Of a stretch of DNA of 64,000 nucleotides, positions 42,331 through 51,186 are shown in pieces. The position numbers were made by a program, and so were the translations under genes. This stretch comes from Hyphomicrobiales bacterium. GTDB lineage: Bacteria; Pseudomonadota; Alphaproteobacteria; Rhizobiales; Rhizobiaceae. The notes under the pieces are model-generated. The model did not search any database. It worked only from the letters and a program-made list of their open reading frames with translations, and was not told where the DNA came from. Positions within the stretch are counted from its first letter, which is position 1. Each line of letters opens with the position of its first letter. The DNA is taken from contig UCGV01000024.1 of the NCBI GenBank assembly GCA_900471925.1, positions 248,001 through 312,000 on the forward strand, given 5' to 3'.

Positions 42331-44366
42331 GTTCTCTTGATCCAGTCGCAGTATTCCGTACCGAAGCGGCCGAATGCCTTGAGGCGATCGAAGCCGGTCT
42401 TCTCGATCTGACCCATGATCTCGATAACAAGGATCTCGTCGACGCCGTATTCCGTGGCCTTCATACCCTGAAGGGCTCGGGTTCGATGTTCGGTTTCGAG
42501 GCGCTTGCCGCTTTCACCCATCATTGCGAAACCGCCTTCGACCGGGTCCGCAAGGGTGAAGTTCCGGCGACCGCCGAGCTCGTCGCCGCCGTTCTTGCCG
42601 CGCAGGATCATATGCGCGCCCTCGTCGAACAGCCTGATGCCGATCACGGCGATATAGGGCAGAAGCTGCTTGCCCAGCTCCAGGCTGCCGTCGGCGGCAA
42701 GGCAGAGGTCAAGGCGGCTGCAGCACCTGTTGCTGCACCTGCGGTCGCACCGGCCAAGAAGAAGACGACGACCTGGCGCATCCGTTTCAGCCTGCCGGCA
42801 AATTCCATGGCGAACGGCACCAACCCGCTCGGCCTTCTCGACGAGTTGCGTGATCTTGGCGAGTGCACGGTTCGTGCAAACACGGCTGCCATTCCGCAGC
42901 TCGACGATCTCGTCCCGACCGAACTCTACGTTTCCTGGGAAGTCGTTCTGACGAGTGAGCAGGACCGTTCCGCCATCGACGACGTCTTCATCTTCGTCAT
43001 GGACGACATGGAACTCGATGTTCAGGAGATCGCCGATCCGCAGGCCGCGCCGGCCGAAACGAAGACGGAGGCAGCTCCAGTTGCTGCCGTCGCACCGGCT
43101 CCTGTCGCCGCTCCGGAATTCCGTCCGGTCGAGGCAGTTCCGGTCAAGCGCGAAACGCCCGCACCGGCACAGGCCGCCGCCCAGGCGAAAGCACAGGAAA
43201 ACGTCCGCGTTCCGGCAGAGCGTCTCGATGAACTGATGGACCGCGTCGGCGAGCTCGTCATTGCACAATCGCGTCTCAGCCAGCTCGCAAGCTCCAGCTC
43301 GGATATTGCCCTGCGCTCGGTCTCGGAAGAAATTGAGCGCCTTTCCGGCGAGCTGCGCGACACGATGATGGTGCTGCGCATGGTACCGGTCGGAACGCTG
43401 TTCTCGCGCTTCCGTCGCCTCGTCCACGATCTTGCCCGTGAAACCGGCAAGGTCATCGAACTCGTCACCGAAGGCGAAACCACCGAAGTGGACAAGACCG
43501 TCATCGAGCGTCTTGCCGATCCGCTGGTTCACCTCGTGCGCAACTCGATCGACCACGGCCTCGAGCCGCCGGCCGAGCGCCTCGGCGCCGGCAAGGTGGA
43601 AGCGGGAACGGTGACGCTTGCCGCCCATCAGTCCGGTGGTGAAGTCATCATCTCGATCAAAGATGACGGTCGCGGCATCAATCGCGAGCGGGTTCGCGCC
43701 AAGGCGGAATCCTCTGGCCTGATCGCGCCCGGTCAGCCGCTCTCCGATCAGGAACTGCTGCAGCTCATCTTCGCTCCGGGCTTCTCCACCGCTGCAACGA
43801 TCACCAATCTCTCCGGTCGCGGCGTCGGCATGGACGTCGTGAAGAAGACGGTCGAGGCGCTGCGCGGTACGATCGAGATCGTCAGCCTGCCGGGACAGGG
43901 GTCGGAAGTATCGCTGCGTATTCCGCTGACGCTCGCCATCATCGATGGGTTGCTGGTGCGTGTCGGCGCCGGCCGCTACGTCATCCCGCTCTCGGCGGTC
44001 GAGGAATGCCTCGAACTGTCGCTGGAAGAAGATCTCCGCTCGCGCGGCCGCTCCTTCATCTCGCTGCGCGACAGCCTCGTACCGTTCCTCAGGCTTCGCG
44101 ATCTCTTCCGCACCGGCACCAAACCGGATGTGCATCAGAAGGTGGTCGTGATCTCGACGGGCACCGAACGTGTCGGCCTCGTCGTCGACCAGATCATCGG
44201 TGACCACCAGACGGTCATCAAGTCGATGTCGAAACTGCACAACGACGTGGCGACCTTCTCGGGCGCCACCATTCTCGGCGACGGCAGCGTCGCTCTCATT
44301 CTTGACGTCGGGCATCTCGTTGCCGCGGGTCAGCAACAGGAGGCGCAATTGCGCGTGGCAGGATGA
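42327..44366 (+). CDS. cheA: Chemotaxis histidine kinase CheA
   Basis: A 679-residue kinase. The HPt domain has phospho-His46 in RGLHTLKGSGSMFGF. An Ala/Pro-rich linker is followed by a domain at about 149-235 (WRIRFSLPANSMANGTNPLG to FVMDDMELDVQEI) at the position of P2. The dimerisation helices start VRVPAERLDELMDRVGELVI. The ATPase domain has the N box HLVRNSIDHGLEPPAER, G1 DDGRGIN, the F box APGFSTA and G2 SGRGVGMDVVKK. The CheW-like P5 domain runs to the end. All parts are intact. Start and stop codons overlap cheY and cheW as ATGA. Confidence 0.97.
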   Translation: MSSLDPVAVFRTEAAECLEAIEAGLLDLTHDLDNKDLVDAVFRGLHTLKGSGSMFGFEALAAFTHHCETAFDRVRKGEVPATAELVAAVLAAQDHMRALVEQPDADHGDIGQKLLAQLQAAVGGKAEVKAAAAPVAAPAVAPAKKKTTTWRIRFSLPANSMANGTNPLGLLDELRDLGECTVRANTAAIPQLDDLVPTELYVSWEVVLTSEQDRSAIDDVFIFVMDDMELDVQEIADPQAAPAETKTEAAPVAAVAPAPVAAPEFRPVEAVPVKRETPAPAQAAAQAKAQENVRVPAERLDELMDRVGELVIAQSRLSQLASSSSDIALRSVSEEIERLSGELRDTMMVLRMVPVGTLFSRFRRLVHDLARETGKVIELVTEGETTEVDKTVIERLADPLVHLVRNSIDHGLEPPAERLGAGKVEAGTVTLAAHQSGGEVIISIKDDGRGINRERVRAKAESSGLIAPGQPLSDQELLQLIFAPGFSTAATITNLSGRGVGMDVVKKTVEALRGTIEIVSLPGQGSEVSLRIPLTLAIIDGLLVRVGAGRYVIPLSAVEECLELSLEEDLRSRGRSFISLRDSLVPFLRLRDLFRTGTKPDVHQKVVVISTGTERVGLVVDQIIGDHQTVIKSMSKLHNDVATFSGATILGDGSVALILDVGHLVAAGQQQEAQLRVAG

Positions 44367-44872
44367 GCACAGCAGCAACAGCCGAAAAATTCGACAAGCA
44401 CTGGAATTATGCCGAGGAAGTCGAGGTCCTGACTTTCGACCTCAACGGTGAAACCTTCGCGCTGGAAGCGGTTATTGTCCAGGAAATCCTGGACCTGCTC
44501 CCGGAAACCGCAGTTCCGGGCAGCCAGCCCTTCGTCGCCAGCGTCATCAACTTCCGCGGCAAGGTCATTCCGCTTGCAGATCTTCGCCTGGCTTTCGGCA
44601 TGGAAGCTTCGGAAGCGACGATCGACAGCCGCATTATCGTCATCGAGGTGGATTTGCAGGGCGAGCAGACGCTCGTCGGCATCCGAACCGACAAGGTGAA
44701 CGAAGTGACGACGCTGACGAAAAACGCCAGCGAACCGCCGCCGAGCGTGGGTATGCGCTGGCGTGCTGACTACATCAACTGCCTGGTCAAGCGGGGCGGG
44801 GAATTCATCATCCTCCCGAATTTGCAGGCGATTTTCTCGTCGCGGCACGAGACGGCGGGGGCCGTCAACTAG
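44363..44872 (+). CDS. cheW: Chemotaxis coupling protein CheW (first copy)
   Basis: A 169-residue single CheW domain linking receptors to CheA: LTFDLNGETFALEAVIVQEIL, FVASVINFRGKVIPLADLRLAFG, and IGIRTDKV-like VGIRTDKVNEVTTL. About 15 extra N-terminal residues precede the fold. It overlaps cheA by four bases and is followed 30 bases later by the first receptor gene. A second CheW at 55576 closes the receptor array, so the two may serve different receptors or build different arrays. Confidence 0.94.
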   Translation: MSTAATAEKFDKHWNYAEEVEVLTFDLNGETFALEAVIVQEILDLLPETAVPGSQPFVASVINFRGKVIPLADLRLAFGMEASEATIDSRIIVIEVDLQGEQTLVGIRTDKVNEVTTLTKNASEPPPSVGMRWRADYINCLVKRGGEFIILPNLQAIFSSRHETAGAVN

Positions 44873-44902
44873 CCGAGGGCCAATCACTGAGGGGTTAAGA
44901 CG

Positions 44903-46615
44903 ATGCGATTGACGATCAAGACAAAACTGGTGAGCGCGTTCACCTTTATCATTCTGATGCTGATAGGCACCGCTGCCTACGGCGTCTTCAGCCTCGGTAC
45001 GATGAACGATATGCTCGGCAATCTTCTTGCCGGTCCTGCCGCCCGTCTCGACCTTGCGCAGCAGATCAACATTGCCCAGCTCGAAGCCATTCGCCAGCAG
45101 AAGAACCTTCTGACTTCCCGTACGGCCGACGATACCTCCGGCGCAATCGAGAAGGGCAATCAGGCTCGCAAGGATTTTGCAGAAGCCTTCGCTGCAGTGA
45201 CGAAGATTTCGACCGGCGAAGGCCAGAAGAGCTGGGACCGCGTGGCCGAGCTCTCCAAGGCATTCAACCAGGCTGACGATCAGATCCGGGAATTCATGAA
45301 GGCCGGCAACCAGGATGCTGCCAACAACGTCTCGGTTACGACAGCCCGTCAGGCAGCCAACGATATCGACTCGACGCTCGACGATATTCTGGCGCTTGAA
45401 AAGCAGCGCATGCAGGCTGCGGATGACGGAGCCGAGGTGCAGTACGGTACGACGCGCACGATGATGATTTCGGTTGCTGCAGCCGCACTTGTCATCGCCG
45501 TTCTGACTGCCTTCTGGATCGCCAACACCATCAGCAAGGGTCTTGCGCGCGCCAATACGGTCGTTCGGGAAGTTGCCGAAGGTGATCTCACCAAGATGGC
45601 CGAGATCACGACGCATGACGAGATCGGCGAACTGCTCGGCAACGTCAACATCATGATCGAACGCCTGCGCGGCGTCGTCGCCGACGCGCTGTCTGCCTCC
45701 GACAACGTCTCATCGGGCAGCCAGGAACTCTCGGCAAGCTCCGAACAGGTCTCGCAGGGCGCAACCGAACAGGCTGCCTCCGCGGAAGAAGCTTCGGCTT
45801 CGATGGAGCAGATGGCCGCCAACATCAAGCAGAACGCCGACAACGCCGCCCAGACCGAGAAGATCGCTCGTCAGTCGGCCAAGGATGCCGAAGCCAGCGG
45901 CGAGGCTGTGACACGTGCGGTCGAGGCGATGCGCACCATCGCGCAGAAGATCGGCATCGTTCAGGAAATCGCCCGCCAGACCGACCTGCTCGCTCTGAAC
46001 GCCGCTGTCGAAGCAGCACGTGCCGGCGAACACGGCAAGGGTTTTGCCGTGGTTGCCTCGGAAGTGCGCAAGCTTGCGGAACGCAGCCAGTCTGCTGCGG
46101 CTGAAATCAGCTCGATGTCGGGCGATACCGTCAAGGCGGCTGCGGATGCCGGCGAAATGCTTGGCCGCCTGGTCCCGGATATCCGCAAGACTGCGGAACT
46201 GGTTTCCGAGATCAGCGCCGCCTGCCGCGAACAGGATATAGGTGCCTCGCAGATCAACGAAGCGATCCAGCAGCTCGACAAGGTGACCCAGCAGAATGCC
46301 GGTGCCTCCGAGCAGATGTCGGCAACGTCGGAAGAGCTTGCCGCGCAGGCCGAAGAACTGCAGGCATCGATCGCCTTCTTCAAGGTCGATACGGCAGGTG
46401 CATCCCGCGCTGGCACGCAGAAGTCCGTCAAGAAGGCTCCTGCAAAGGCCACCAAGGCACCAGCGGCTGCCCTGCGCAAGCCCGCTCCGGCGACGCATAA
46501 CTTCAATCACGGCCAATCGGTCTCCACCCAGCAGGCACGTGCCAAGGGTTTTGCCCTTGATATGTCGATGGGTGGCCCTGACGCCAGCGACGACGATTTC
46601 CGCGAAAGCGCCTGA
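44903..46615 (+). CDS. Methyl-accepting chemotaxis protein 1, one HAMP
   Basis: A 570-residue receptor. TM1 (about residues 9-30) and TM2 (about 186-208) enclose a periplasmic four-helix-type sensor. One HAMP follows (VAEGDLTKMAEITTHDEIGE) and joins directly to the signalling domain (ERLRGVVADALSASDNVSSG). The tip is EIARQTDLLALNAAVEAARA then GEHGKGFAVVASEVRKLAER, and Glu/Gln pairs for methylation flank it. The end GFALDMSMGGPD...FRESA is shared by all five receptors. The first of the tandem array; the ligand is unknown. Confidence 0.93.
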   Translation: MRLTIKTKLVSAFTFIILMLIGTAAYGVFSLGTMNDMLGNLLAGPAARLDLAQQINIAQLEAIRQQKNLLTSRTADDTSGAIEKGNQARKDFAEAFAAVTKISTGEGQKSWDRVAELSKAFNQADDQIREFMKAGNQDAANNVSVTTARQAANDIDSTLDDILALEKQRMQAADDGAEVQYGTTRTMMISVAAAALVIAVLTAFWIANTISKGLARANTVVREVAEGDLTKMAEITTHDEIGELLGNVNIMIERLRGVVADALSASDNVSSGSQELSASSEQVSQGATEQAASAEEASASMEQMAANIKQNADNAAQTEKIARQSAKDAEASGEAVTRAVEAMRTIAQKIGIVQEIARQTDLLALNAAVEAARAGEHGKGFAVVASEVRKLAERSQSAAAEISSMSGDTVKAAADAGEMLGRLVPDIRKTAELVSEISAACREQDIGASQINEAIQQLDKVTQQNAGASEQMSATSEELAAQAEELQASIAFFKVDTAGASRAGTQKSVKKAPAKATKAPAAALRKPAPATHNFNHGQSVSTQQARAKGFALDMSMGGPDASDDDFRESA

Positions 46616-46951
46616 GCGCTTCGCTGATATGAAAATCGCCGCGGACCTCTGGCCCGCGGCTCAAGCAAAGGCCCAACGTGTGTATGCGTTGGTATCGATC
46701 GGCAGATGTCCCCGCCAGTTTCAACGGCAAGGCGGACATCGGATTTCCCATCCTTGAGACGGGATCTTCCGCAGTCAGGCGCGCTGCGGTTTGCAAGCCG
46801 ATCGTGAATTCCGACAGGGTCCGTGACGACGGACATGCGGAATGAGCGACGATGATCTCCCAAACCCAATGATTTCGCCATGCCGGCCGCCCACGGCTGA
46901 ACGACGACCCATGCCCTCAGCTCTGTCGATTTACTTCAAGGAAGTATTCAA
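46616..46951 (+). other. 336-base gap between receptor genes 1 and 2
   Basis: No gene seen. Besides the hairpin at 46638-46660 it contains a nested dyad at 46808-46843: outer ATTCCG/CGGAAT and inner GTCCGT-GACG-ACGGAC. The ribosome site of receptor 2 is AAGGAAG near 46938. It may hold an internal promoter, an RNA element or a remnant of a lost receptor. Confidence 0.5.
46638..46660 (+). other. Hairpin behind receptor gene 1
   Basis: GCCGCGG (46638-46644) and CCGCGGC (46654-46660) form a stem without a T run. It may stabilise the mRNA or reduce read-through within the operon. Confidence 0.5.
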
Positions 46952-48880
46952 ATGCGCTTCACTATCAAACTTAAACTGGGTCTCGCCTTCGGCCTGATGA
47001 CCCTTCTGCTGGTCGGTATTGCCGTTTACGGCGGCATGAGTCTCGGCAGCCTGAACAATGCCAGCGGCGCAATGATCGACGGCCCGGTTCGTCGCCTCGA
47101 ACTCGCACTCACCGCCAATGTCGCCGAGGTCAACGCGATCCGCGCCCAGAAGAATGCTCTGCTTTCGACCGATCCGCAGACGACGGATGGTTTCTACAAG
47201 GAAGCCGACCAGAACCTGCAGGCAATGCTGGAATCCGTCGACCAGGGCCACGCCATCGCTTCGCCGGAAGGCAAGCCATACTGGGAAAAACTGCAGGCCA
47301 TCGGCGCGAAATTCCGCGAAAAATCCGCTGAACTGCAGCAGCTCGATGCCAAGGGCGATCAAGCCGGCGCCCAGGCTCTCTCGCTTGGCGAGTTACGCGA
47401 CATGACGAACGATATGGGCGACGCAATCGCAGCCCTCGTCGAAATCCAGCGCAAGGGCATGAAGGCGACCGACCAGGCCAATGACGACCTCTATGCTTCC
47501 ACCAAGCTTGTTCTGAGCGTGGCGTCGGCTATCGCGGTGCTGATCGCACTGGGCGCAGCCCTCTGGATCATGCTCGGCATCAGCAACGGTCTCAAGAAGA
47601 TCGCGACTGTCGCAAAAGCTGTTTCGATTGGCGATCTCGACCAGAATGTCGCGGTAAAGACCAATGATGAGATCAAGGACCTGATCGATACGGTCAACGT
47701 CATGACCGCCAATCTGCGGAATACGGCCGAACTCGCCGACAAGATCGCCATGGGCGATTTGTCCGTCGATGCCAAGCCGCTGTCCGACAGGGACGCTCTC
47801 GGCATTGCGATGCGCAGCATGGTGACCAATCTGCGTACGACATCGCAGGTTGCCGACCTTATCGCCAATGGCGATCTGACCGTCTCTCCGAAGCCGCTTT
47901 CCGACAAGGACACGCTGGGTATTGCCCTGGAGCAGATGGTTGAGCGCCTGCGTGGTGTTGTTGCCGACGCAATCGCTGCTTCCGAGAATGTTTCTTCGGG
48001 CAGCCAGGAACTGTCGGCAAGTTCCGAACAGGTCTCGCAGGGTGCTACCGAACAGGCCGCCTCCGCTGAAGAGGCTTCTGCTTCGATGGAGGAGATGGCT
48101 GCCAACATCAAGCAGAACGCCGACAACGCGGCGCAGACCGAAAAGATCGCCCGCCAGTCTGCCAAGGATGCGGAGATTTCCGGTGATGCCGTCAACCGCG
48201 CCGTCGCTGCGATGCGCACGATTGCCGAGAAGATCGGCATCGTTCAGGAAATCGCCCGCCAGACAGACCTGCTCGCTCTGAACGCCGCCGTCGAAGCCGC
48301 TCGTGCCGGCGAACATGGCAAGGGCTTTGCGGTCGTTGCTTCGGAAGTCCGCAAGCTGGCTGAACGCAGCCAGTCGGCCGCGGCCGAAATCAGCGCCATG
48401 TCCGGCGACACGGTGAAAGCAGCCCAGGAAGCCGGCGACATGCTCGGCCGCCTGGTGCCGGACATTCGCAAGACGGCGGAACTGGTCTCCGAGATCAGTG
48501 CTGCCTGCCGCGAGCAGGACATCGGTGCAGCGCAGATCAACGAAGCGATCCAGCAGCTCGACAAGGTCACGCAGCAGAATGCAGGTGCATCCGAAGAGAT
48601 GTCCGCCACGTCTGAAGAACTCGCGACCCAGGCGGAAGAACTGCAGGCCTCCATCGCCTTCTTCAAGGTGGACACGGCCGGCAATCGCCAGTCCCGCACG
48701 CCTGCGGCCAGAGTGAGCGTTCGCACGCCCGCCCCGGCTGCCAGCCGCAAGCCCGTCGCCAAGAAGGCGGCGCCTGCTAATACGGTTGCCGGCCAGCAAG
48801 CACGCGCCAAGGGTTTTGCCTTGGACATGTCGATGGGTGGCCCGGACGCGGGTGATGAGGATTTCCGCGAAAGCGCCTGA
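46952..48880 (+). CDS. Methyl-accepting chemotaxis protein 2, three HAMP units
   Basis: A 642-residue receptor with TM1 about residues 10-30 and TM2 about 187-210. After a first HAMP (AVSIGDLDQNVAVKTNDEIK) come two 39-residue units starting at residues 268 (GDLSVDAKPLSDRDALG) and 307 (GDLTVSPKPLSDKDTLG), then the signalling domain. Tip, C-terminal arms and tail (GFALDMSMGGPD, DFRESA) are nearly identical to receptor 1. The sensor domain differs from its neighbours, so its ligand probably differs. Confidence 0.93.
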   Translation: MRFTIKLKLGLAFGLMTLLLVGIAVYGGMSLGSLNNASGAMIDGPVRRLELALTANVAEVNAIRAQKNALLSTDPQTTDGFYKEADQNLQAMLESVDQGHAIASPEGKPYWEKLQAIGAKFREKSAELQQLDAKGDQAGAQALSLGELRDMTNDMGDAIAALVEIQRKGMKATDQANDDLYASTKLVLSVASAIAVLIALGAALWIMLGISNGLKKIATVAKAVSIGDLDQNVAVKTNDEIKDLIDTVNVMTANLRNTAELADKIAMGDLSVDAKPLSDRDALGIAMRSMVTNLRTTSQVADLIANGDLTVSPKPLSDKDTLGIALEQMVERLRGVVADAIAASENVSSGSQELSASSEQVSQGATEQAASAEEASASMEEMAANIKQNADNAAQTEKIARQSAKDAEISGDAVNRAVAAMRTIAEKIGIVQEIARQTDLLALNAAVEAARAGEHGKGFAVVASEVRKLAERSQSAAAEISAMSGDTVKAAQEAGDMLGRLVPDIRKTAELVSEISAACREQDIGAAQINEAIQQLDKVTQQNAGASEEMSATSEELATQAEELQASIAFFKVDTAGNRQSRTPAARVSVRTPAPAASRKPVAKKAAPANTVAGQQARAKGFALDMSMGGPDAGDEDFRESA

Positions 48881-48901
48881 GCGCTCTCGTACTGCATTGC
48901 C

Positions 48902-48928
48902 GTCAGGGGCCGGACTTTGGCCCCTGAC
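48902..48928 (+). other. Hairpin behind receptor gene 2
   Basis: GTCAGGGGCC and GGCCCCTGAC form a perfect 10-bp stem around GGACTTT, without a T run. Confidence 0.55.
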
Positions 48929-49078
48929 ACAAGCATCCGGTGCCCAGGAACGCCGGACGCGAGGTTGCCAATATTTCGGTGACCTGTTTCTGCCCGCCGG
49001 AACGATGTGCAGCGTGAGGCCGCACAAGAAACCCGCCGGTTTTTACTTGTTACGTCGCTTTCAAATAGGGGTATTGCG

Positions 49079-51136
49079 ATGCGTATCACGATCAAGCTCA
49101 AGCTCGCGGCCGCGTTCGGCTTCGTCATATTACTGCTGATAGGCAGCGCCGTTTATGGAATTATCAGCCTCAGTTCGCTGAACGACTCCGTAGGCAACCT
49201 GATCGCCGGGCCCGCCAAGAGCCTGGAACTGGCCCTGGAGGCGAAAGCCGCCGAGCTGGACGCCATCAGATGGCAGAAGAATGCGCTTCTGGAAATGGAT
49301 GCCGAAGCGGCGCGGAAGAACTACGAGAACTCTTCGAAGAGCATGGATGAAATGCTCGATTTCGCGACAGGCGGCGATCAGCTCGCAACGGCTGAAACCA
49401 AGCCGACCTGGGACAGACTGGTCGAGCTGAGCAAGCGTTTCGTGGAAGGTTCCAACAAGGTCGCCTCCATCCAGGAAAGCGGCGACAGGGCAGCGGCTAC
49501 CGCCTATTCCGGTGGTGAGGTTCGCGCCATCGTCACTGAGCTGGAAGACGTCTTCGCCGCGCTCGTCACGCACCAGCAGAAAGCGATGACGCAGGCCGAT
49601 GATGATACGGAAATCCTCTACGGCAACACCCGGAACCTGCTTATCGGCATGGCTGTCGGTGCGTCGCTCATCGCTTTCGCTGCTGCGTTGTGGATCGCGC
49701 TCGGTATCAACAGCGGTCTGCGCAAGATCATGAACGTCGCCAACGCCGTTGCTATCGGCGACCTCAATCAGAAGGTCGAGATCAAGAGCAACGACGAGAT
49801 CAAGGATCTGGTCGATACGATCAACATCATGACGGGCAACTTGCGCAATACCGCAGGTATCGCAAACGAGATTTCGAACGGCGATCTCAGTGTCACGCCG
49901 AAGCCGCTTTCCGACAAGGATACGCTCGGCATTGCCATGCTCGGCATGGTGACCAATCTGCGTGCCACCGCCGGTGTTGCCAACCTGATCGCCGAGGGTG
50001 ACCTGGCTGTCGAGGTCAAGCCGCTCTCCGACAAGGATACGCTCGGTATCGCCATGCAGAGCATGGTCGCCAACCTGCGCGCCACGGCCGAGATCGCCAC
50101 GCAGATCGCCGGTGGCGACCTGACGGTGTCTCCAAAGGCACTTTCTGCCAAGGATACGCTCGGTACGGCACTGGAGCAGATGGTGGAGCGTCTGCGCGAT
50201 GTGGTCGCCGATGCAATTGCCGCGGCAGAAAATGTCTCGGCAGGCAGCCAGGAACTTTCGGCAAGCTCGGAGCAGGTGTCGCAGGGCGCCACCGAACAGG
50301 CGTCGGCTGCCGAGGAAGCCTCTTCTTCGATGGAAGAGATGGCCGCCAACATCAAGCAGAACGCCGATAACGCCGCGCAAACAGAGAAGATCGCACGTCA
50401 GTCCGCCAAGGATGCGGAGACGAGCGGAAATGCCGTCAACCGCGCTGTCGAGGCCATGCAGACGATTGCCGTGAAGATCGGCATCGTTCAGGAAATCGCC
50501 CGCCAGACGGACCTGCTCGCTCTGAACGCCGCCGTCGAGGCCGCTCGTGCCGGCGAACACGGCAAGGGTTTTGCGGTCGTCGCTTCGGAAGTGCGCAAGC
50601 TGGCCGAACGCAGCCAGTCGGCCGCTGCCGAGATCTCCTCCATGTCCAGCGATACGGTCAAGGCCGCTCAGGAAGCCGGCGATATGCTCGGCCGCCTGGT
50701 GCCGGACATCCGCAAGACGGCGGAACTGGTGGCGGAAATCAGCTCGGCCTGCCGCGAACAGGATGTGGGCGCCTCGCAGATCAACGAAGCGATCCAGCAG
50801 CTCGACAAGGTCACCCAGCAGAATGCCGGCGCCTCCGAGCAGATGTCGGCAACCTCGGAAGAGCTTGCTGCCCAGGCTGAGGAACTGCAGACCTCAATCG
50901 CCTTCTTCAAGGTCGATGTGGCGGGTGGCAAGGCGATGGTGACGAACGGCCGTCAGGGTCGCGCCCCGGCCGCCAAAGTGACGACGCGCAGCCCGGCTGC
51001 ATCGGCAGGCCGCAAGCCGGCCGGCAAGGCGGCCAACAGCGTCTCTGGCCAGCAGGCCCGCGCCAAAGGCTTTGCCCTCGATATGTCTATGGGCGGACCG
51101 GATACGACGGACGATGATTTCCGTGAAAGTGCATAG
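49079..51136 (+). CDS. Methyl-accepting chemotaxis protein 3, four HAMP units
   Basis: A 685-residue receptor with TM1 about residues 9-30 and TM2 about 187-207. The first HAMP (AIGDLNQKVEIKSNDEIKD) is followed by three 39-residue units from residues 268, 307 and 346 (GDLSVTPKPLSDKDTLG, GDLAVEVKPLSDKDTLG, GDLTVSPKALSAKDTLG). The signalling domain and the tail GFALDMSMGGPDTTDDDF are as in the other receptors. The ATG at 49079 begins the same MRITIKLKL pattern as its paralogues; an in-frame ATG at 49007 would add a tail without resemblance. Confidence 0.92.
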   Translation: MRITIKLKLAAAFGFVILLLIGSAVYGIISLSSLNDSVGNLIAGPAKSLELALEAKAAELDAIRWQKNALLEMDAEAARKNYENSSKSMDEMLDFATGGDQLATAETKPTWDRLVELSKRFVEGSNKVASIQESGDRAAATAYSGGEVRAIVTELEDVFAALVTHQQKAMTQADDDTEILYGNTRNLLIGMAVGASLIAFAAALWIALGINSGLRKIMNVANAVAIGDLNQKVEIKSNDEIKDLVDTINIMTGNLRNTAGIANEISNGDLSVTPKPLSDKDTLGIAMLGMVTNLRATAGVANLIAEGDLAVEVKPLSDKDTLGIAMQSMVANLRATAEIATQIAGGDLTVSPKALSAKDTLGTALEQMVERLRDVVADAIAAAENVSAGSQELSASSEQVSQGATEQASAAEEASSSMEEMAANIKQNADNAAQTEKIARQSAKDAETSGNAVNRAVEAMQTIAVKIGIVQEIARQTDLLALNAAVEAARAGEHGKGFAVVASEVRKLAERSQSAAAEISSMSSDTVKAAQEAGDMLGRLVPDIRKTAELVAEISSACREQDVGASQINEAIQQLDKVTQQNAGASEQMSATSEELAAQAEELQTSIAFFKVDVAGGKAMVTNGRQGRAPAAKVTTRSPAASAGRKPAGKAANSVSGQQARAKGFALDMSMGGPDTTDDDFRESA

Positions 51137-51186
51137 CAGAACAATCTCACAACGAGACAAGTAAATATCTTAGCGAGGAAACACCC

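Noticed and set aside
41904..44378. Long open frame on the minus strand across cheA (over 800 codons)
   Set aside because: It lies exactly antisense to intact cheA and follows its codon pattern. Long antisense frames are common in GC-rich DNA; no domain or signal is visible.
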